NCBI GenBank assembly: GCA_002943765.1
Contig: PQWQ01000016.1
Span: forward strand, 1,054,001 to 1,118,000
Direction of reading: 5' to 3'
DNA: 64,000 bases
Source: Psoroptes ovis
Lineage: Eukaryota; Arthropoda; Arachnida; Sarcoptiformes; Psoroptidae
This document shows positions 1 to 11,632 of the stretch, piece by piece. The translations under genes were made by a program, and so were the position numbers. Within the stretch, counting starts at the first letter, position 1; every line of letters begins with the position of its first letter. Under the pieces are notes generated by a model. The model had not been told where the DNA came from. It worked only from the letters and a program-made list of their open reading frames with translations, and ran no database searches.

Positions 1-144
1 CATCCACACCGTACAATGATTGATGATAGTGAAAAAAAATAAAAGGGCAAGCAAACCCCAGAAGAGAAATTGAGAAAAGTGAGACATTTGATCAATCAAT
101 CAATCAATCAATCAATCCATCAAATCTTGCAAATATTACAAATA
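1..144. other. Non-coding flank left of mariner
   Basis: AT-rich sequence with a short (ATCA)n tract around 90-112. It ends in the TA dinucleotide (143-144) that flanks the mariner element. No gene seen. Confidence 0.6.
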
Positions 145-178
145 TTAGGTTGTCAAATATCTCCCTTCCGCCTTTTTG
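145..178 (+). repeat. Mariner left terminal inverted repeat
   Basis: Begins TTAGGTTGTCAAATATCTCC and pairs with the right end over 34 bp with one mismatch. It is preceded by TA at 143-144. Confidence 0.95.
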
Positions 179-330
179 TCTTTTGAATTTCGCGGCTATG
201 TCCAAAGCGCTACAGAGCTCGTATCTGGCAATACTATACATCATTTGAAAGCTCTTGACATAACCTATAAAATGACGCTATGCATGATTAGTTAGTGGAT
301 ATTGCGTTCAACAGTTATAGACGTGTAAAC

Positions 331-1356
331 ATGGAGTTCACTAACGCCGAAATTCGCGCTATTTTAAAGTTTTCCTTCGTTAAAGGCAAATCCGCTAGAG
401 AAACGTTCCGTGAAATTAATGATGTTTTGGGGGATGGTACTCTATCACTTAGAACCGCGGAGGAATGGTTTCGACGATTCAGAGCCGGTGAAAACGACAC
501 CATGGATAAGCCAGCCGGCGGAAGACCTGTGACGACAAATACCGATCAAATCATGGAATACATCGAGTTAGACCGGCATGTGGCATCTCGTGACATCGCT
601 CAGGAGATGGGAGTTAGTCACCAAACCATTTTAAACCATCTGCAGAAGGCTGGATACAAAAAAAAGCTTGATGTTTGGGTGCCGCATGATTTGACGCAAA
701 AAAACCTTCTGGACCGAATCAACGCCTGCGATATGCTGCTGAAACGGAACGAACTCGACCCATTCTTGAAGCGGATGGTGACTGGCGACGAAAAATGGAT
801 CACATACGACAATATCCAGCGAAAACGGTCGTGGTCGAAGGCCGGTGAGTCGTCCCAAACAGTGGCCAAGCCGGGATTGACGGCCAGGAAGGTTTTGCTG
901 TGTGTTTGGTGGGATTGGAAGGGAATCATCCACTATGAGCTGCTCCCACATGGCCAGACGCTTAATTCTACCATCTACTGCGAACAACTGGACCGCTTGA
1001 AGCAGGCGATCGACCAGAAGCGTCCAGAATTGGCCAACAGAAAGGGTGTAGTGTTCCACCAGGACAACGCCAAACCACACACTTCGTTGATGACTCGTCA
1101 GAAGCTACGGGAGCTCGGATGGGAGGTTTTATCGCATCCACCATATAGCCCGGACATAGCACCAAGTGATTACCACTTGTTCCTGTCCATGGCGAACGCC
1201 CTTGGTGGTGTAAAGTTGAACTCAAAAGAAGATTGTGAAAAGTGGCTGTCCGAGTTCTTCGCAAATAAGGAGGGGGGCTTCTACGAGGGAGGTATTATGC
1301 AGTTGCCGTCTAGATGGCAACAGATTATCGAACAAAACGGCGCATATTTGAACTAA
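331..1356 (+). CDS. Mariner transposase, D,D34D
   Basis: Cut-and-paste transposase of 341 residues, the usual mariner length. The N-terminal third is the paired helix-turn-helix DNA-binding region that recognises the terminal repeats, with the family-typical linker motif WVPHDLT. The catalytic triad is visible: Asp153 in TGDEKW, Asp245 in HQDNAKPH and Asp280 in SPDIAPSDYHLF. Exactly 34 residues separate the last two, the D,D34D signature. I prefer the ATG at 331 (MEFTNAEIR) because family members start there; an in-frame ATG at 295 would add 12 atypical residues. There is no stop or frameshift. Base composition is near balanced, unlike the host exons, which use A/T-ending codons heavily. Confidence 0.97.
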   Translation: MEFTNAEIRAILKFSFVKGKSARETFREINDVLGDGTLSLRTAEEWFRRFRAGENDTMDKPAGGRPVTTNTDQIMEYIELDRHVASRDIAQEMGVSHQTILNHLQKAGYKKKLDVWVPHDLTQKNLLDRINACDMLLKRNELDPFLKRMVTGDEKWITYDNIQRKRSWSKAGESSQTVAKPGLTARKVLLCVWWDWKGIIHYELLPHGQTLNSTIYCEQLDRLKQAIDQKRPELANRKGVVFHQDNAKPHTSLMTRQKLRELGWEVLSHPPYSPDIAPSDYHLFLSMANALGGVKLNSKEDCEKWLSEFFANKEGGFYEGGIMQLPSRWQQIIEQNGAYLN

Positions 1357-1399
1357 ATCCGATCACTGTAACGCTTTTTATAAAGCATTGAATAAAGAG

Positions 1400-1433
1400 C
1401 AAAAAAGCGGAAGGGAGATATTTGACAACCTAA
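1400..1433 (-). repeat. Mariner right terminal inverted repeat
   Basis: The reverse complement matches the left terminal repeat at 33 of 34 positions. It is followed by TA at 1434-1435. Confidence 0.95.
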
Positions 1434-2885
1434 TATATATAAGCTTTTATATCCAATATATATTGAATCGATGATGCTTTTCGAATCAATTTGAGAGTTG
1501 GGGTACCCATTCAAACACACACACAATTTGCCATTTCTATGGATTCAATGAATGATTTAGCCAAGGCCGTGTGTTTACTTTTCACACACACACACACACA
1601 CACATGCACATCAAATTTTGTAAATGTTGCAAAGCTTCAAATGTGTGTGTTTGGCCAAAAAAAAAAGCAATAAAAGATAATGTTTTACACCATTCTCTTT
1701 GTCTGATTGTTTGATGAAATAATGTCGCATATTACAAAATAATATTCACTTTAATTGTTTTCAAAGGCATTTCAATAGTTTCAAATAGTATAGTTTGAAT
1801 TGAATTGGGCCATAAATTTGGATAAACTAATAGCGTTCCACAGGGTTATTTATAATATATGAAATGAATGTTGCTGTTTTATATTATATTTGAAAGGCTT
1901 CCAGAAATATGAGTCATATATGGCCATTTGACATGGATCGAATGACTCATATTGTTGTTGTTGTTATGATGATAATGATGACCAATAACCATTTGAATAT
2001 ATGAGTTCAAAAAATGAAACATTTTTCATTTCCGAGGTCATAACCAGGTGGTGGTATTTGTATTGGTGTTGGTGCTGGTGGTGTTGATGGTTTTGTAGAG
2101 TGGTAACTGTATCTTCTCTCCATGGATTTACAATCATTTGTTGTTCAACTAAGGCTATAGAATTTTTTTCTTGTCCAATGTCAAATTAGCATCTTTTTTT
2201 TTTAAGGACTACGAAATATTTGAATAATGAATTCCATTGTTTCGGCACCCAAATTTTTTTCTCCCATTTTCTTTGGATTCGATCATTTATTTTGTTGTTG
2301 TTGTTGTTGTTGGTTGTTGTCCAAACATATATCAATGGTGTGTGTGTGCACCATTGTTTTCACTGTGATTTATTACTGATTGATTACGCTCGACTTGCAC
2401 AAACACACAAACACATACACAGAGCCATATATACACCAAAATAGATGCATTTTTTTTCACTGTGATTTCGAGAATTGGACCAAAGAAATTGTTTGTTTGT
2501 TTGTTTGACTATTTTGGCCATTAATCCATCATTGTTGTCTTAGGCTTTTTTTGGTGTTCTTGTGATTGAATTGAATTGAATTGAATTTGGTTTTGGGCCC
2601 TACGAAACGAAGAAACGAAACGAAACGAACAATCATCATCCCGAAAGCAATATGGCTACCATTATCATGTTTTGTTTTTTCAATTCAATTCAATTCAATT
2701 CAATTCAAATGCTAACCTAATTTATACAAATTCCCAGAAGTTTGATTCCCTAAAACTCGATTCCAAAGCTCCGATTTTTCACCATTTTCCATCATCTTAA
2801 AGTTTGGCCATTTGCATTCTTTTCTTTTTAGTCGGAATCTCATTGGCCAAAGCAATCATTCGAATCATTGGTTGATTTACATATA

Positions 2886-2966
2886 TTAGGTTGTCCGATA
2901 AGTTTTTGCCGTTTTTTTCCATAATTACCTACGATATAATCGACAGAAACTTTCCGGACAACCTAT
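2886..2966. mobile_element. MITE copy, family B (mariner-like ends)
   Basis: About 80 bp, starts TTAGGTTGTCCGATAAGTTT and ends in the inverted equivalent ACTTTCCGGACAACCT. The interior matches the copies at 15954, 25220 and 58782. Confidence 0.85.
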
Positions 2967-3387
2967 TATATCCCCTTGAATGAATGAATGAAATGAAAAA
3001 AATAAAGCTCGAATTCCACTGTTAGAATTTGATCATTTCTTGATGATGCTTTGATGATACAGCTGAGACTATAATCTTTGCCAGATGAGACTACAGTTGT
3101 TGAAGTTTGAAATGTTACATCACAACTAAGGCTATCATCACTCATTGCAGGTATTGCACACACTTTTTTTTTTTTTGGTTGCCTTCCATGCTTAAACAAC
3201 CTTGTTAAAAATAAACTTTGTTCAAAGCCGGACAAGGTCGTCTTCATCCATCATTTGTTTGTTTGTTTGTTTTTCAAATTCAGTCACCGGCCAATCAATC
3301 CGATTATTTTTGACCAAAAATAAAAGTCCATTGCATTCAAAACTTTGAATGATGGATGATGATGACACTGTAACTGAAATTCAACTA

Positions 3388-3470
3388 TTAGTCTGTCCGA
3401 AAAATTAATTCGGCTTAATCGATAAAGTTTCTCTTGAAAAATCGGCCATAACTTTTCGGACAACCTCTAA
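3388..3470. mobile_element. MITE copy, family A
   Basis: Ends TTAGTCTGTCCGAAAAATTA and ACTTTTCGGACAACCTCTAA. The interior carries the family-A segment CGGCTTAATCGA and the ATCGGCCATAA side. It is opposite in orientation to the copies at 3662 and 4162. Confidence 0.85.
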
Positions 3471-3661
3471 TACATTTCTATTGAATCATATCTTTTTTTT
3501 TTCAGAATTCAAATAACACTGAAAGCTTCCTCACAATCGTTGATGTACGCTCACATACATAAATTAAATCATCATACCAATTCATTTGGCAGCGATGATG
3601 ATGATGATGATGATGATTCGTAATTTGAGCCCATCATACATTAATTCAATGTTTTCAAATA

Positions 3662-3746
3662 TTAGAGGTTGTCCGAAAAGTTGTGGCCAATTTTCATATG
3701 AGCAACTGTATTCGATTAAGCCGAATGAACTTTTCGGACAGTCTAA
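3662..3746. mobile_element. MITE copy, family A
   Basis: Starts TTAGAGGTTGTCCGAAAAGT and ends AACTTTTCGGACAGTCTAAT. The interior CCAATTTTCATATGAGCAAC and GATTAAGCCGAATGAA are shared with other family-A copies. It carries the AG insertion (TTAGAGG) seen at 4162 and 5009. Confidence 0.87.
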
Positions 3747-4161
3747 TGTAAAATTCACAATTGGAAAATATTAGCATTGGAATTGGATTTTTTTCGAAAT
3801 TTTCTTTTTGATTAGGGCTCCAATTCAACACAGGGAAAATATGTAAATTTATGCAAATTTTTGAATATTATTCACATTTCATATTTTCATCTTGTTATGG
3901 CCATACTGGTCTTTGTTATTGTTAGCCAGATTTTTTCATATTCCATATTCCATACAAATACATCCCATTTTCATTGAATGTTCAATTAACTGTTTGTGAA
4001 TATGTTTGAATTATTGAATTATACATTTTGCATGTGTTGGCCATGTTGGTGGTGGTTTCATTGTTAAGACGCGCGTGACTTTGATCCATTCTTTATTTCT
4101 TTTACTGATCAACGAATTAACAATCGAGAAATATTCAGTAGTTAAGAATATTTTCAAATAT

Positions 4162-4252
4162 ATTAGAGGTTATTGTCCGAAAAGTTTTGACCAATTTTCA
4201 TATGAGCAATTTCGATTGATTAAGCCGAATAAAACTTTTCGGACAGCCTAAT
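4162..4252. mobile_element. MITE copy, family A
   Basis: Starts TTAGAGGTTATTGTCCGAAA, with a small insertion in the terminal repeat, and ends CTTTTCGGACAGCCTAATA. It shares the CATATGAGCAA and GATTAAGCCGAAT interior. Confidence 0.85.
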
Positions 4253-5008
4253 ATTTACAATAGGTTCAAGCCACTTTTGATTGCGTGCAAATTGGCCACA
4301 CGAACGTCAGAACTACAACAATCGATGGTTTTTCGATGATCAAAAGTCATAAATAATTTTCAAATTTTCGATCAAAGCAAATCTGCACACACACACACAC
4401 ACCACACACATCATTAATCCGAATAAAAATGAATGAATAAATGAAACCGAACACCCTTTGAAATTGAAATTAGATTCAGAGTTATATGCTTAAAGAATCT
4501 TATATTTTTCTCACTGAAATAATCATCATCATCATCAGTGTGTAATCCGAAACGGAATCAAAGTTGATTCGTATGCCCAAAGAAATGGATTCGACTTAAG
4601 AATTTTATCATTTCGTGTACACGCACAATCACTGAACAAAACAGTCCTGGAAAAAATCTCCGGAGTATTTCTGGAAGCATTTCATTTCACAAATATTTCG
4701 AGCAATATGCATATACATCTATCTCCATACATACACCAAAAGCACAATTTCAATTGTAATTTATTTATTTTCATTTGATTTGATTGGAATACAATTTTCG
4801 TTTTTTCGTTCGTTCATTTTGTTCATTTTGTTTGTTCAATTTGTTTATTTGTCCGATGTTCGTAGCTCGATATTGTTGTTGTTGTTGCTTGTCTTGTCTT
4901 GTATCTTCGTTTTTGTTTTGGTTTCATCATCAATTAGAATAATAATTAATTGCTCTTTTGAGGGTTATTCTTTGTTCGGCTGCAAACTGTACATTTGTAT
5001 TTGTATTT

Positions 5009-5085
5009 GGAGGTTGTCCGAAAAGTTTTGACCAATTTTCATATGGTAACTGTATTCGATCAAGCCGAATGAACATTTCGGACAC
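5009..5085. mobile_element. MITE copy, family A, decayed right end
   Basis: Starts GGAGGTTGTCCGAAAAGTTT, keeps GACCAATTTTCATATG and AAGCCGAATGAAC, and loses the last bases of the right terminal repeat after CATTTCGGACA. Confidence 0.8.
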
Positions 5086-6079
5086 ATTTGCCTAAATACA
5101 TTCCTCATTTGAAATTTGTTGTACATGAGTACATTCACATATAATTTAAATGATAATTTATTTGTTCAAAGCAATTAACGCAAAGAATTTCATTTCGATA
5201 AAAACAATTGATTTTCTCGATTCACCCACACACACACACACACACACACACCTATTTATACACAAATGAATCGAAATTTGAACAAGAACAACCCTGAAAT
5301 TCAAATGGAACCTTTGTTTCCGATGATGTTTGGATAGTGAAGCGATCTTGTGTAGCGATTGATGACGAAAGACAAGTTAGTTGATCATTGATTAATGATG
5401 CTTGCAATGCATTTGCAATGAGAATCACATGTTTGGCTGGCTAACTGGCTGACTGGCTGGCCAATTCAACCAATTTACAATTCACATTGAAACTCATCGA
5501 AATTCAATCATTTTACAAACAGTTTCAAATAATAAACAAATGTATAAATATATCATATGAATGTTGACTAGAAACGAATATATTCTGTAAGCACATTAAA
5601 TATTAATTTTCATGATCGATTAATCAAAAAAAAAGCATAGAAACAAACCGATTCCACACTCGGCATGCAATCAAATTTCCATTCAAATTGTTTGATGTTT
5701 TTACACACACACACACACACACACACCGACCGATCAAGGTTCGTTCACATTTAATCCCTAAGATTATTATTATTATCAATTTTTTTTGATACGTTGTTTG
5801 TCACCATACCCTTGTATAAACACACACACAAACATATAAACAACTGGATTCTAGATTCTAGATTCTCAGTCAAATACATTGTTTGTGCAATAACCAACAA
5901 ACAAACAAACACGACAAGAAGCAAATGATGATGATCATGATTGATGATTGATCGAGACAATTTTTCTATTATTTCAAAAACCAATGTTATTCAATGTTCA
6001 TTAATGAACATACATAGTCTTAGTCCACCTGTTTAATGATTGTGCAAGGCAAGAAACGCTGAAAATCTATCCAACAACG

Positions 6080-6300
6080 AACCAGGTGATTCCTTTTCGA
6101 TTCCTTTTCGATTTGCTGCAGGGAACCCCGACCAAGGTACTTTGCTCAAACTTTGCCTTCGATTTATGCGGCCATCTTGAACCCGACGCATATTTGCAGC
6201 CTGGTTGCATTTGTATTCCGTCTTCGGGTTCCCAATATCATGGCTATATAATCGCGAATGAGATCCAGAACACGATAGATCGGGCAAAATGTTTAGGGTG
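6080..6300. pseudogene. Unidentified GC-richer patch, possible decayed coding fragment
   Basis: About 220 bp with distinctly higher GC than its surroundings and few microsatellites. A plus-strand frame is open from 6086 to 6301 (71 codons), and a minus-strand frame is open over 6033-6287. A third reading on the minus strand looks protein-like (motifs YWEPEDGIQMQPG and RWPHKSKAKFE) but contains two stops near its start. I do not recognise a family in any frame. Candidates are a degraded transposon or host exon relic, or a short genuine exon; I cannot decide. Confidence 0.25.
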
Positions 6301-8149
6301 AATGGAAGATTAGATTAGATGTTTTATTCTGTTGCTTTTATTATTATTATTTTGGGCCCTTAAAAATTGCTTTCAATTTATTTTAATTCAATTTCGATTT
6401 GTTTTCATTTTCGTTTATTTATTCTGACATACAATTATTAATTCGCCATTTTTTTGAATTTCGTATGTTCGTATGTTGATGCTGTTATCGTTTTAATTGG
6501 ATTAATCAAATGTGCATTAGTTTGATGATGGTGGATGGATGTGGCTGGATTGGATCTGGTGCATTGGAGCTGTGTGTGTGTGTGTGGATGTATTGCCATA
6601 TTTTTGTTTGCCAATTATCGATTTCATTTCATTTCATTTTTTTAAGAGAAATTTTCAAATTTTTCACTTTCCATTTACCCTACCACCAAAACGTTTTTTT
6701 TTTTTGGATATAAAAATTATTAATTCCATGGGCCTAAAACTCCAATGTCAAGTGGCTGTATTTAGCTTCAATTTGCCTTGTTGTATTTGCCTTAAAACCG
6801 AATGATTTTCATTCGAAAATCGAAACGAAAAAATAATGAAAAACTCAGATCAGATCAGATGAGCCTTGATTATTATTATTATTATTACAACAACAACACA
6901 ACGACACTATTTTTCACTATTGGCCCCTTTAAATCGATTCGGCACGATGCTGCCGCTGCTGATGCTGATGCTCGACAATGATTAATCTGGCTTCAAAAAC
7001 TTTTTTTTCGTTTTTTTCCTCTCGGTCATTTTTTGGGGCCCTTTTGGGGTACGCAGGGCTCAAATTTGCGATGACATTTTTCAGCCCGAATAATCAGTTG
7101 CATAATCAAACTTTTTTTCCCCACAGTTCACCGAAGACTTTTCGATTGATTCGAAAATTTCATTTTTCATTCATTCATTTTCGGGCTATAGAAATGAATG
7201 AGCGACGAATATGAATGGGCTCAATCCATTCGACTCGATTCGTTTAATCACGAATCACATTCAAATACATCCATTTACTAAAATGCAATCAAATTGTTGT
7301 ACCAATCCAAAGGCAGTGATTGTCTCCAGGGTCTTTTCCATCATCATCATTGTTCAATCATTCATCAAGTTGTTTCTGTTGTTGTTCTTGGTCCCCGAAA
7401 AAAAAAATAATTGAATTAATTGTCAGCAATTCATCATTTATTCATTGATTGATTGAATGATTGATTTATTCACATAGGTCTTCGATCAATGTGAATAAAT
7501 GAATCAATTCTGATCTCATTGGGCATCTCATTGGATGTACATGCAACCCTACACAAAACACAAGGCCAACAAATTTTTTTTGGTCATGTAAATTTGATTA
7601 AATAATCAAAAATTTGTGTGTGTGTGAGTGTGTGTGTGTATGAGTTATTCTATGAAGAAATTTGATTCCCTTGAGTGTTTTTTTCTTGTGTAGTTTGAAG
7701 AAATTGAATTTTTTTTTTTTTTTTGAAGGTGTTTCATTGCCTGGCACAAATCATATTATGAGATATGAGATATCATAATAACATTTCAACAATTTAATTA
7801 TATGATCAGTGTCTATGGTTGATGTGCATGTATTTAGATGTGTATGTGGATGTTGTACATACACTCAAGCACACACACACACACACGCATTTGATCTAAT
7901 GGATGCTTTGTTTTGTTGTTGTTTTCGCTTCGTTGTGTGTGTTATAATATTCCTGTCTTGAAAGAAATCTGATTCCTTTATTTCATTGCTGCTGTTGCTG
8001 TTGCTGTTGGTTTTGCCTGCCTACAAAATTCTTCGATATTTTCTCATGTGATTCTACACTACTCAATGAGAATTTTGAAGATTTCTGTGAATCGAAAATG
8101 AATGAAAGCCATATGGTTCATTTCTTTTTGCTAAGGCCCAGGTATCCAT

Positions 8150-8213
8150 CCATTCATTCATTCATTCATTCATTCATTCATTCATTCATTCATTCATTCA
8201 TTCATTCATTCAT
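8150..8213. repeat. (ATTC)n microsatellite
   Basis: About 15 uninterrupted tetranucleotide units. Confidence 0.95.
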
Positions 8214-9508
8214 ACATTGAAATGAATGATAACCCTAAATTGATTAAAGATGCTATACATTCGAATATTTAATCAATTTGATACTGTTCAAAGGTTATAA
8301 GCTTAACAAAAACTGACAAAAGCCTACAACTGAACAGCAGCAAATTTGGCCAAATTCATCCATCCATCAGATCAATAAATATTTAAATATGCCCTAATAA
8401 GGCCTTGTCAGAGCCTTAACATCTTCCATACATATATTTACCTACTTCCACCTCTCTACCACCTCTCTACCAGCTTACTCCTCATCAAATCCCCCTTCCC
8501 CATAGATATCCACACAAATTATCTGTTTTTAGTAAATTTTCAATAAATGTGAAAAACAACAGATATTCGTTAGTTTAATTTTTTTTTAAATCTGTTTTTA
8601 ATAACAATTTCTTTCGAATCATTTCTCATTTTAAAAATATATTTGCGTGTGTATCCCCATGTCTATTCAATGTGTATGTCAACCATTTTTTTATTTTCTG
8701 AAAATTAGATTTTAATAGCATACATACACACATATGTCAGTATATATATGATGATGATCACCACAACCAAACAAAACAGCCAAATAGATAAAAAACAAAC
8801 AACCGAACAAACAAACAAACAATGCTTAAAGACACTAAAAGGTGTGCTGTGCTTTGATGTTGTGCATATGCCATATTTGCATATGTTTTTGTTGAGGATA
8901 AATTCATTCGTTCATTGTTCATAGGCTCATTGGCTCATCATTCATTACCATAATCATCCATACATCCACATCATCATCATCATCATCGTTTAATGACATC
9001 TTAATTGATGTATATTCTTCGCTTGTCATATCAAGGGTGGTTGTTTGGTTGAATGTTTAGTTTTCAAGCTACAAATGTTCAAAAATGTTTCAAGGCGTTT
9101 CGATTTGAATAGGTGTATATTTCTGTGTAGCATTTTGCATATGTTTTAAATCATGAATCATCATCATCATTAATCAGAGATTAAGTATTTTTTTCAAGCT
9201 TAAGGCCTTTCAATTATGCATAAATGTGTATCGATTTCGAATGAATTGAAACTGCTGCTGCTGCTGTTGTTGTATCGAGGCTATAGCCCTAGCCGCAGCA
9301 GGATGCAGCAGCAGTGCTGACCATTTTTTCCCGTCCTTCGGTAATCGGTATTTTGATCCATCCATAGATTCAATGATTCAGTGAGATTTGTTTTTAATGA
9401 CGTATAGCAATGGTGAACAGTGGTGAATGTAACTCCGAACATTAAATTGTTCCGGCTTTCACTTGTATCAAATTGGATTATTGAATCATTGATCCGTATG
9501 ATTATTAG

Positions 9509-9509
<1 letters not shown>

Positions 9510-9557
<48 letters not shown>
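9510..9557. repeat. (CA)n then (TA)n microsatellite
   Basis: About 18 CA units run directly into a TA tract. Confidence 0.95.
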
Positions 9558-9854
9558 AACACATGTCATGTCATGGACAATTTAGAAGGTTATACATATA
9601 CAATACATAAGGTTTGCCATTCAATTTCTCTCTCCATTCATTCATTCATTCATTTATTCATTCATTCATCCTAAATGATTGATGAGTATGGATCATATAT
9701 TTTATTTCGATGCTTTCGATGCTCAATGATTCATTTGATCATACGAATCGAATGAAACAAATGAACAACGTAGCTAATAAAAAACAAATCTTTCGAGTCT
9801 CAAATCGAATCAAATTGATTGAACTCTAATCCTTTGTTGTTGTTTTTCGGTCGC

Positions 9855-9972
9855 TGCAAACCCTTGTCAACCTTTGCAAACCTTTGTATACCCTTTCAAA
9901 CCTTTCAAAACATATTCAGACCCTTTCCAACCCTTGTGAACCTCTTCAAACCTTTGCAAACCTTTTGCAAAA
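9855..9972. repeat. Degenerate short tandem repeat, CAAACCTTTG-like units
   Basis: About nine imperfect copies of a 10-13 bp unit (CAAACCTTTG, CAACCCTTG, CAGACCCTTT and similar). The related ACCTTTACAAAG motif recurs near 63.0-63.1 kb. Confidence 0.7.
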
Positions 9973-10353
9973 CAAACACAAAATTAACTGCCAAACAATT
10001 TCTATGGGCCATAAAATTATTAAAAAAATTTTCCGTACTAAAAAATAAATAAATAAAAAAATTCATTTGATCATATGGCCAAAATTGCTTGCTTGCTTGG
10101 TTAGCTGGTTTGTTGGTTGGTTCGTTGGTCGGTTGGTTGGTGAAACTAAAAATTTCAAAAAATAAAAATTTGGGCCATAAATTTTTTTGCTTAAATATTT
10201 TATGCATGCAAAAGATATATATTTATATTATACGTTTGAATGAATGAATGAATGAACAAATAAATGAATGAATGAATAAATAGACATATTTGATATTTTA
10301 CAAAAAATTAGAACCTCGAAACACCAAGCCATAGACATCATAAATTATCCATC

Positions 10354-10354
<1 letters not shown>

Positions 10355-10393
<39 letters not shown>
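10355..10393. repeat. (ATT)n microsatellite
   Basis: About 13 perfect trinucleotide units. Confidence 0.95.
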
Positions 10394-10394
<1 letters not shown>

Positions 10395-10620
10395 GAAATA
10401 AGAAGTTTTTGTCGAGCCAATGATGACAATAATAATTGCCATAAATTAATGTAAACTTTTATGTATAAATTAATGCTTTTATATAAAAAAAAATGAATGA
10501 ATAAAGTAATATTAATATAAATATAAATATAAATCTAAAATTTGCTTATATGTAAATTTATTATAATAATATTAATAATAATAATAGTAATAATCACACA
10601 ATTATTATTAATATATTAAT

Positions 10621-10702
10621 GGGCTGTCCGAAAAATTTATTCGGCTTGATCAATAGAGTTGTTGCTGATGAAAATTGGTCAAAACTTTCCGAACAGTCTA
10701 AT
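10621..10702. mobile_element. MITE copy, family A
   Basis: Starts GGGCTGTCCGAAAAATTTAT, contains TCGGCTTGATCAATAGAG and ATGAAAATTGGTCAAAAC, and ends CTTTCCGAACAGTCTAAT. Confidence 0.85.
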
Positions 10703-11325
10703 CATTAATAATAATGATGGAATAATATAATTGAAAAATTAGTGATAAAAAAAAAATTAATGTGTTTACTAGGCCGAGCCCTTATTATAATATCATTATT
10801 ATCATCCTTATTATTATCCTGATTGAAAATCCTGGCCAAACAAACAAAAAAATGCTTAAAATTGAATATTATTATCATCTCTTTGAAATTCTAAGATGAT
10901 CAACATTGAAAATATTGCCATAGATAACAACAAGCTTTGCTTGTTGATTGAAGCATATTTATTTATTTATTTTACGCTGTTTACCAACCAGTGATTTTTC
11001 TGCGATATTCCAAAGTATTTTCTTCCGAGATTTCTCCCATAATTTCAAAACCATCATATTTTAATATTGACATGTACCAGAGAATTACACAGACACACAC
11101 ACACTGAGAGACAGAGAGTGTAATAAGGCATAGAGATTGGTGATGATGCATCCATGCATGCATATTATTTGATGCTATTATAAATATCAAAATAATAATA
11201 TCGTAGTCGTCGTCGTTTGGTTGTTGATGTGTTGTTATCGTTGTTGCATCCATTGAAAATTGCACTGTGATATACATATATATATATGATGCACAATGAA
11301 ATTCAATACTGAATAAATGAATTAT

Positions 11326-11409
11326 ATTAGGCTGTCCGAAAAGTTCATTCGGCTTAATCAATCGAATGTTGCCACATGAAAATCGGTCAAAACTTTTCGG
11401 ACAACTTGA
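11326..11409. mobile_element. MITE copy, family A
   Basis: Starts TTAGGCTGTCCGAAAAGTTC, contains CGGCTTAATCAATCGAA and CACATGAAAATCGGTC, and ends AACTTTTCGGACAACTTGAT. Confidence 0.87.
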
Positions 11410-11575
11410 TATATATTGAAAAATGAAAACAAAACAAAACAAAAAACAAAAAATTATATTCACGAATCAATTTCAAATTTTAATTTTAATTTTTTTTCTA
11501 ATATTTTCAATGGGCTCAAAAATTGAATGAATGAATGAATGGAAAATAATTCCGCTTCAATTGAAAATTTTGAAT

Positions 11576-11632
11576 CCATTGAAATTCAATGAAATTCAAT
11601 GATTTCATTGAATTTCATTCAATGAATTTCAC
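11576..11632. repeat. Imperfect inverted repeat, potential hairpin
   Basis: GAAATTCAATGAAATTCAAT is followed within a few bases by its near reverse complement TCATTGAATTTCATT...GAATTTC, with one small CAAT insertion. It has no MITE terminal sequence. Confidence 0.75.

Larger units (their letters stand above)
145..1433 (+). mobile_element. Complete mariner (Tc1/mariner) DNA transposon, 1289 bp
   Basis: The element is bounded by 34-bp terminal inverted repeats at 145-178 and 1400-1433 that differ at one position. Each end abuts a TA (143-144 and 1434-1435), the target duplication expected of mariner integration. It holds one uninterrupted transposase reading frame, and the 1.29 kb length is normal for a full mariner. 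An AATAAA at about 1391 may serve for polyadenylation. The interior is clearly more GC-rich than the surrounding DNA, which fits arrival from elsewhere rather than long residence. Intact ends plus an intact gene suggest a recent and possibly autonomous copy; activity itself cannot be read from sequence. Confidence 0.97.

Noticed and set aside
3586..3774. A recurring peptide (CPKSxGQFSxEQ...KPNELFGQ) in open frames near 3.6, 11.3, 14.4 and 18.6 kb
   Set aside because: It is the translation of the MITE sequence in several copies, not a conserved protein family.
9420..9674. 84-residue frame with a His-Thr run
   Set aside because: It is driven by a CA microsatellite, with no start context or protein features.
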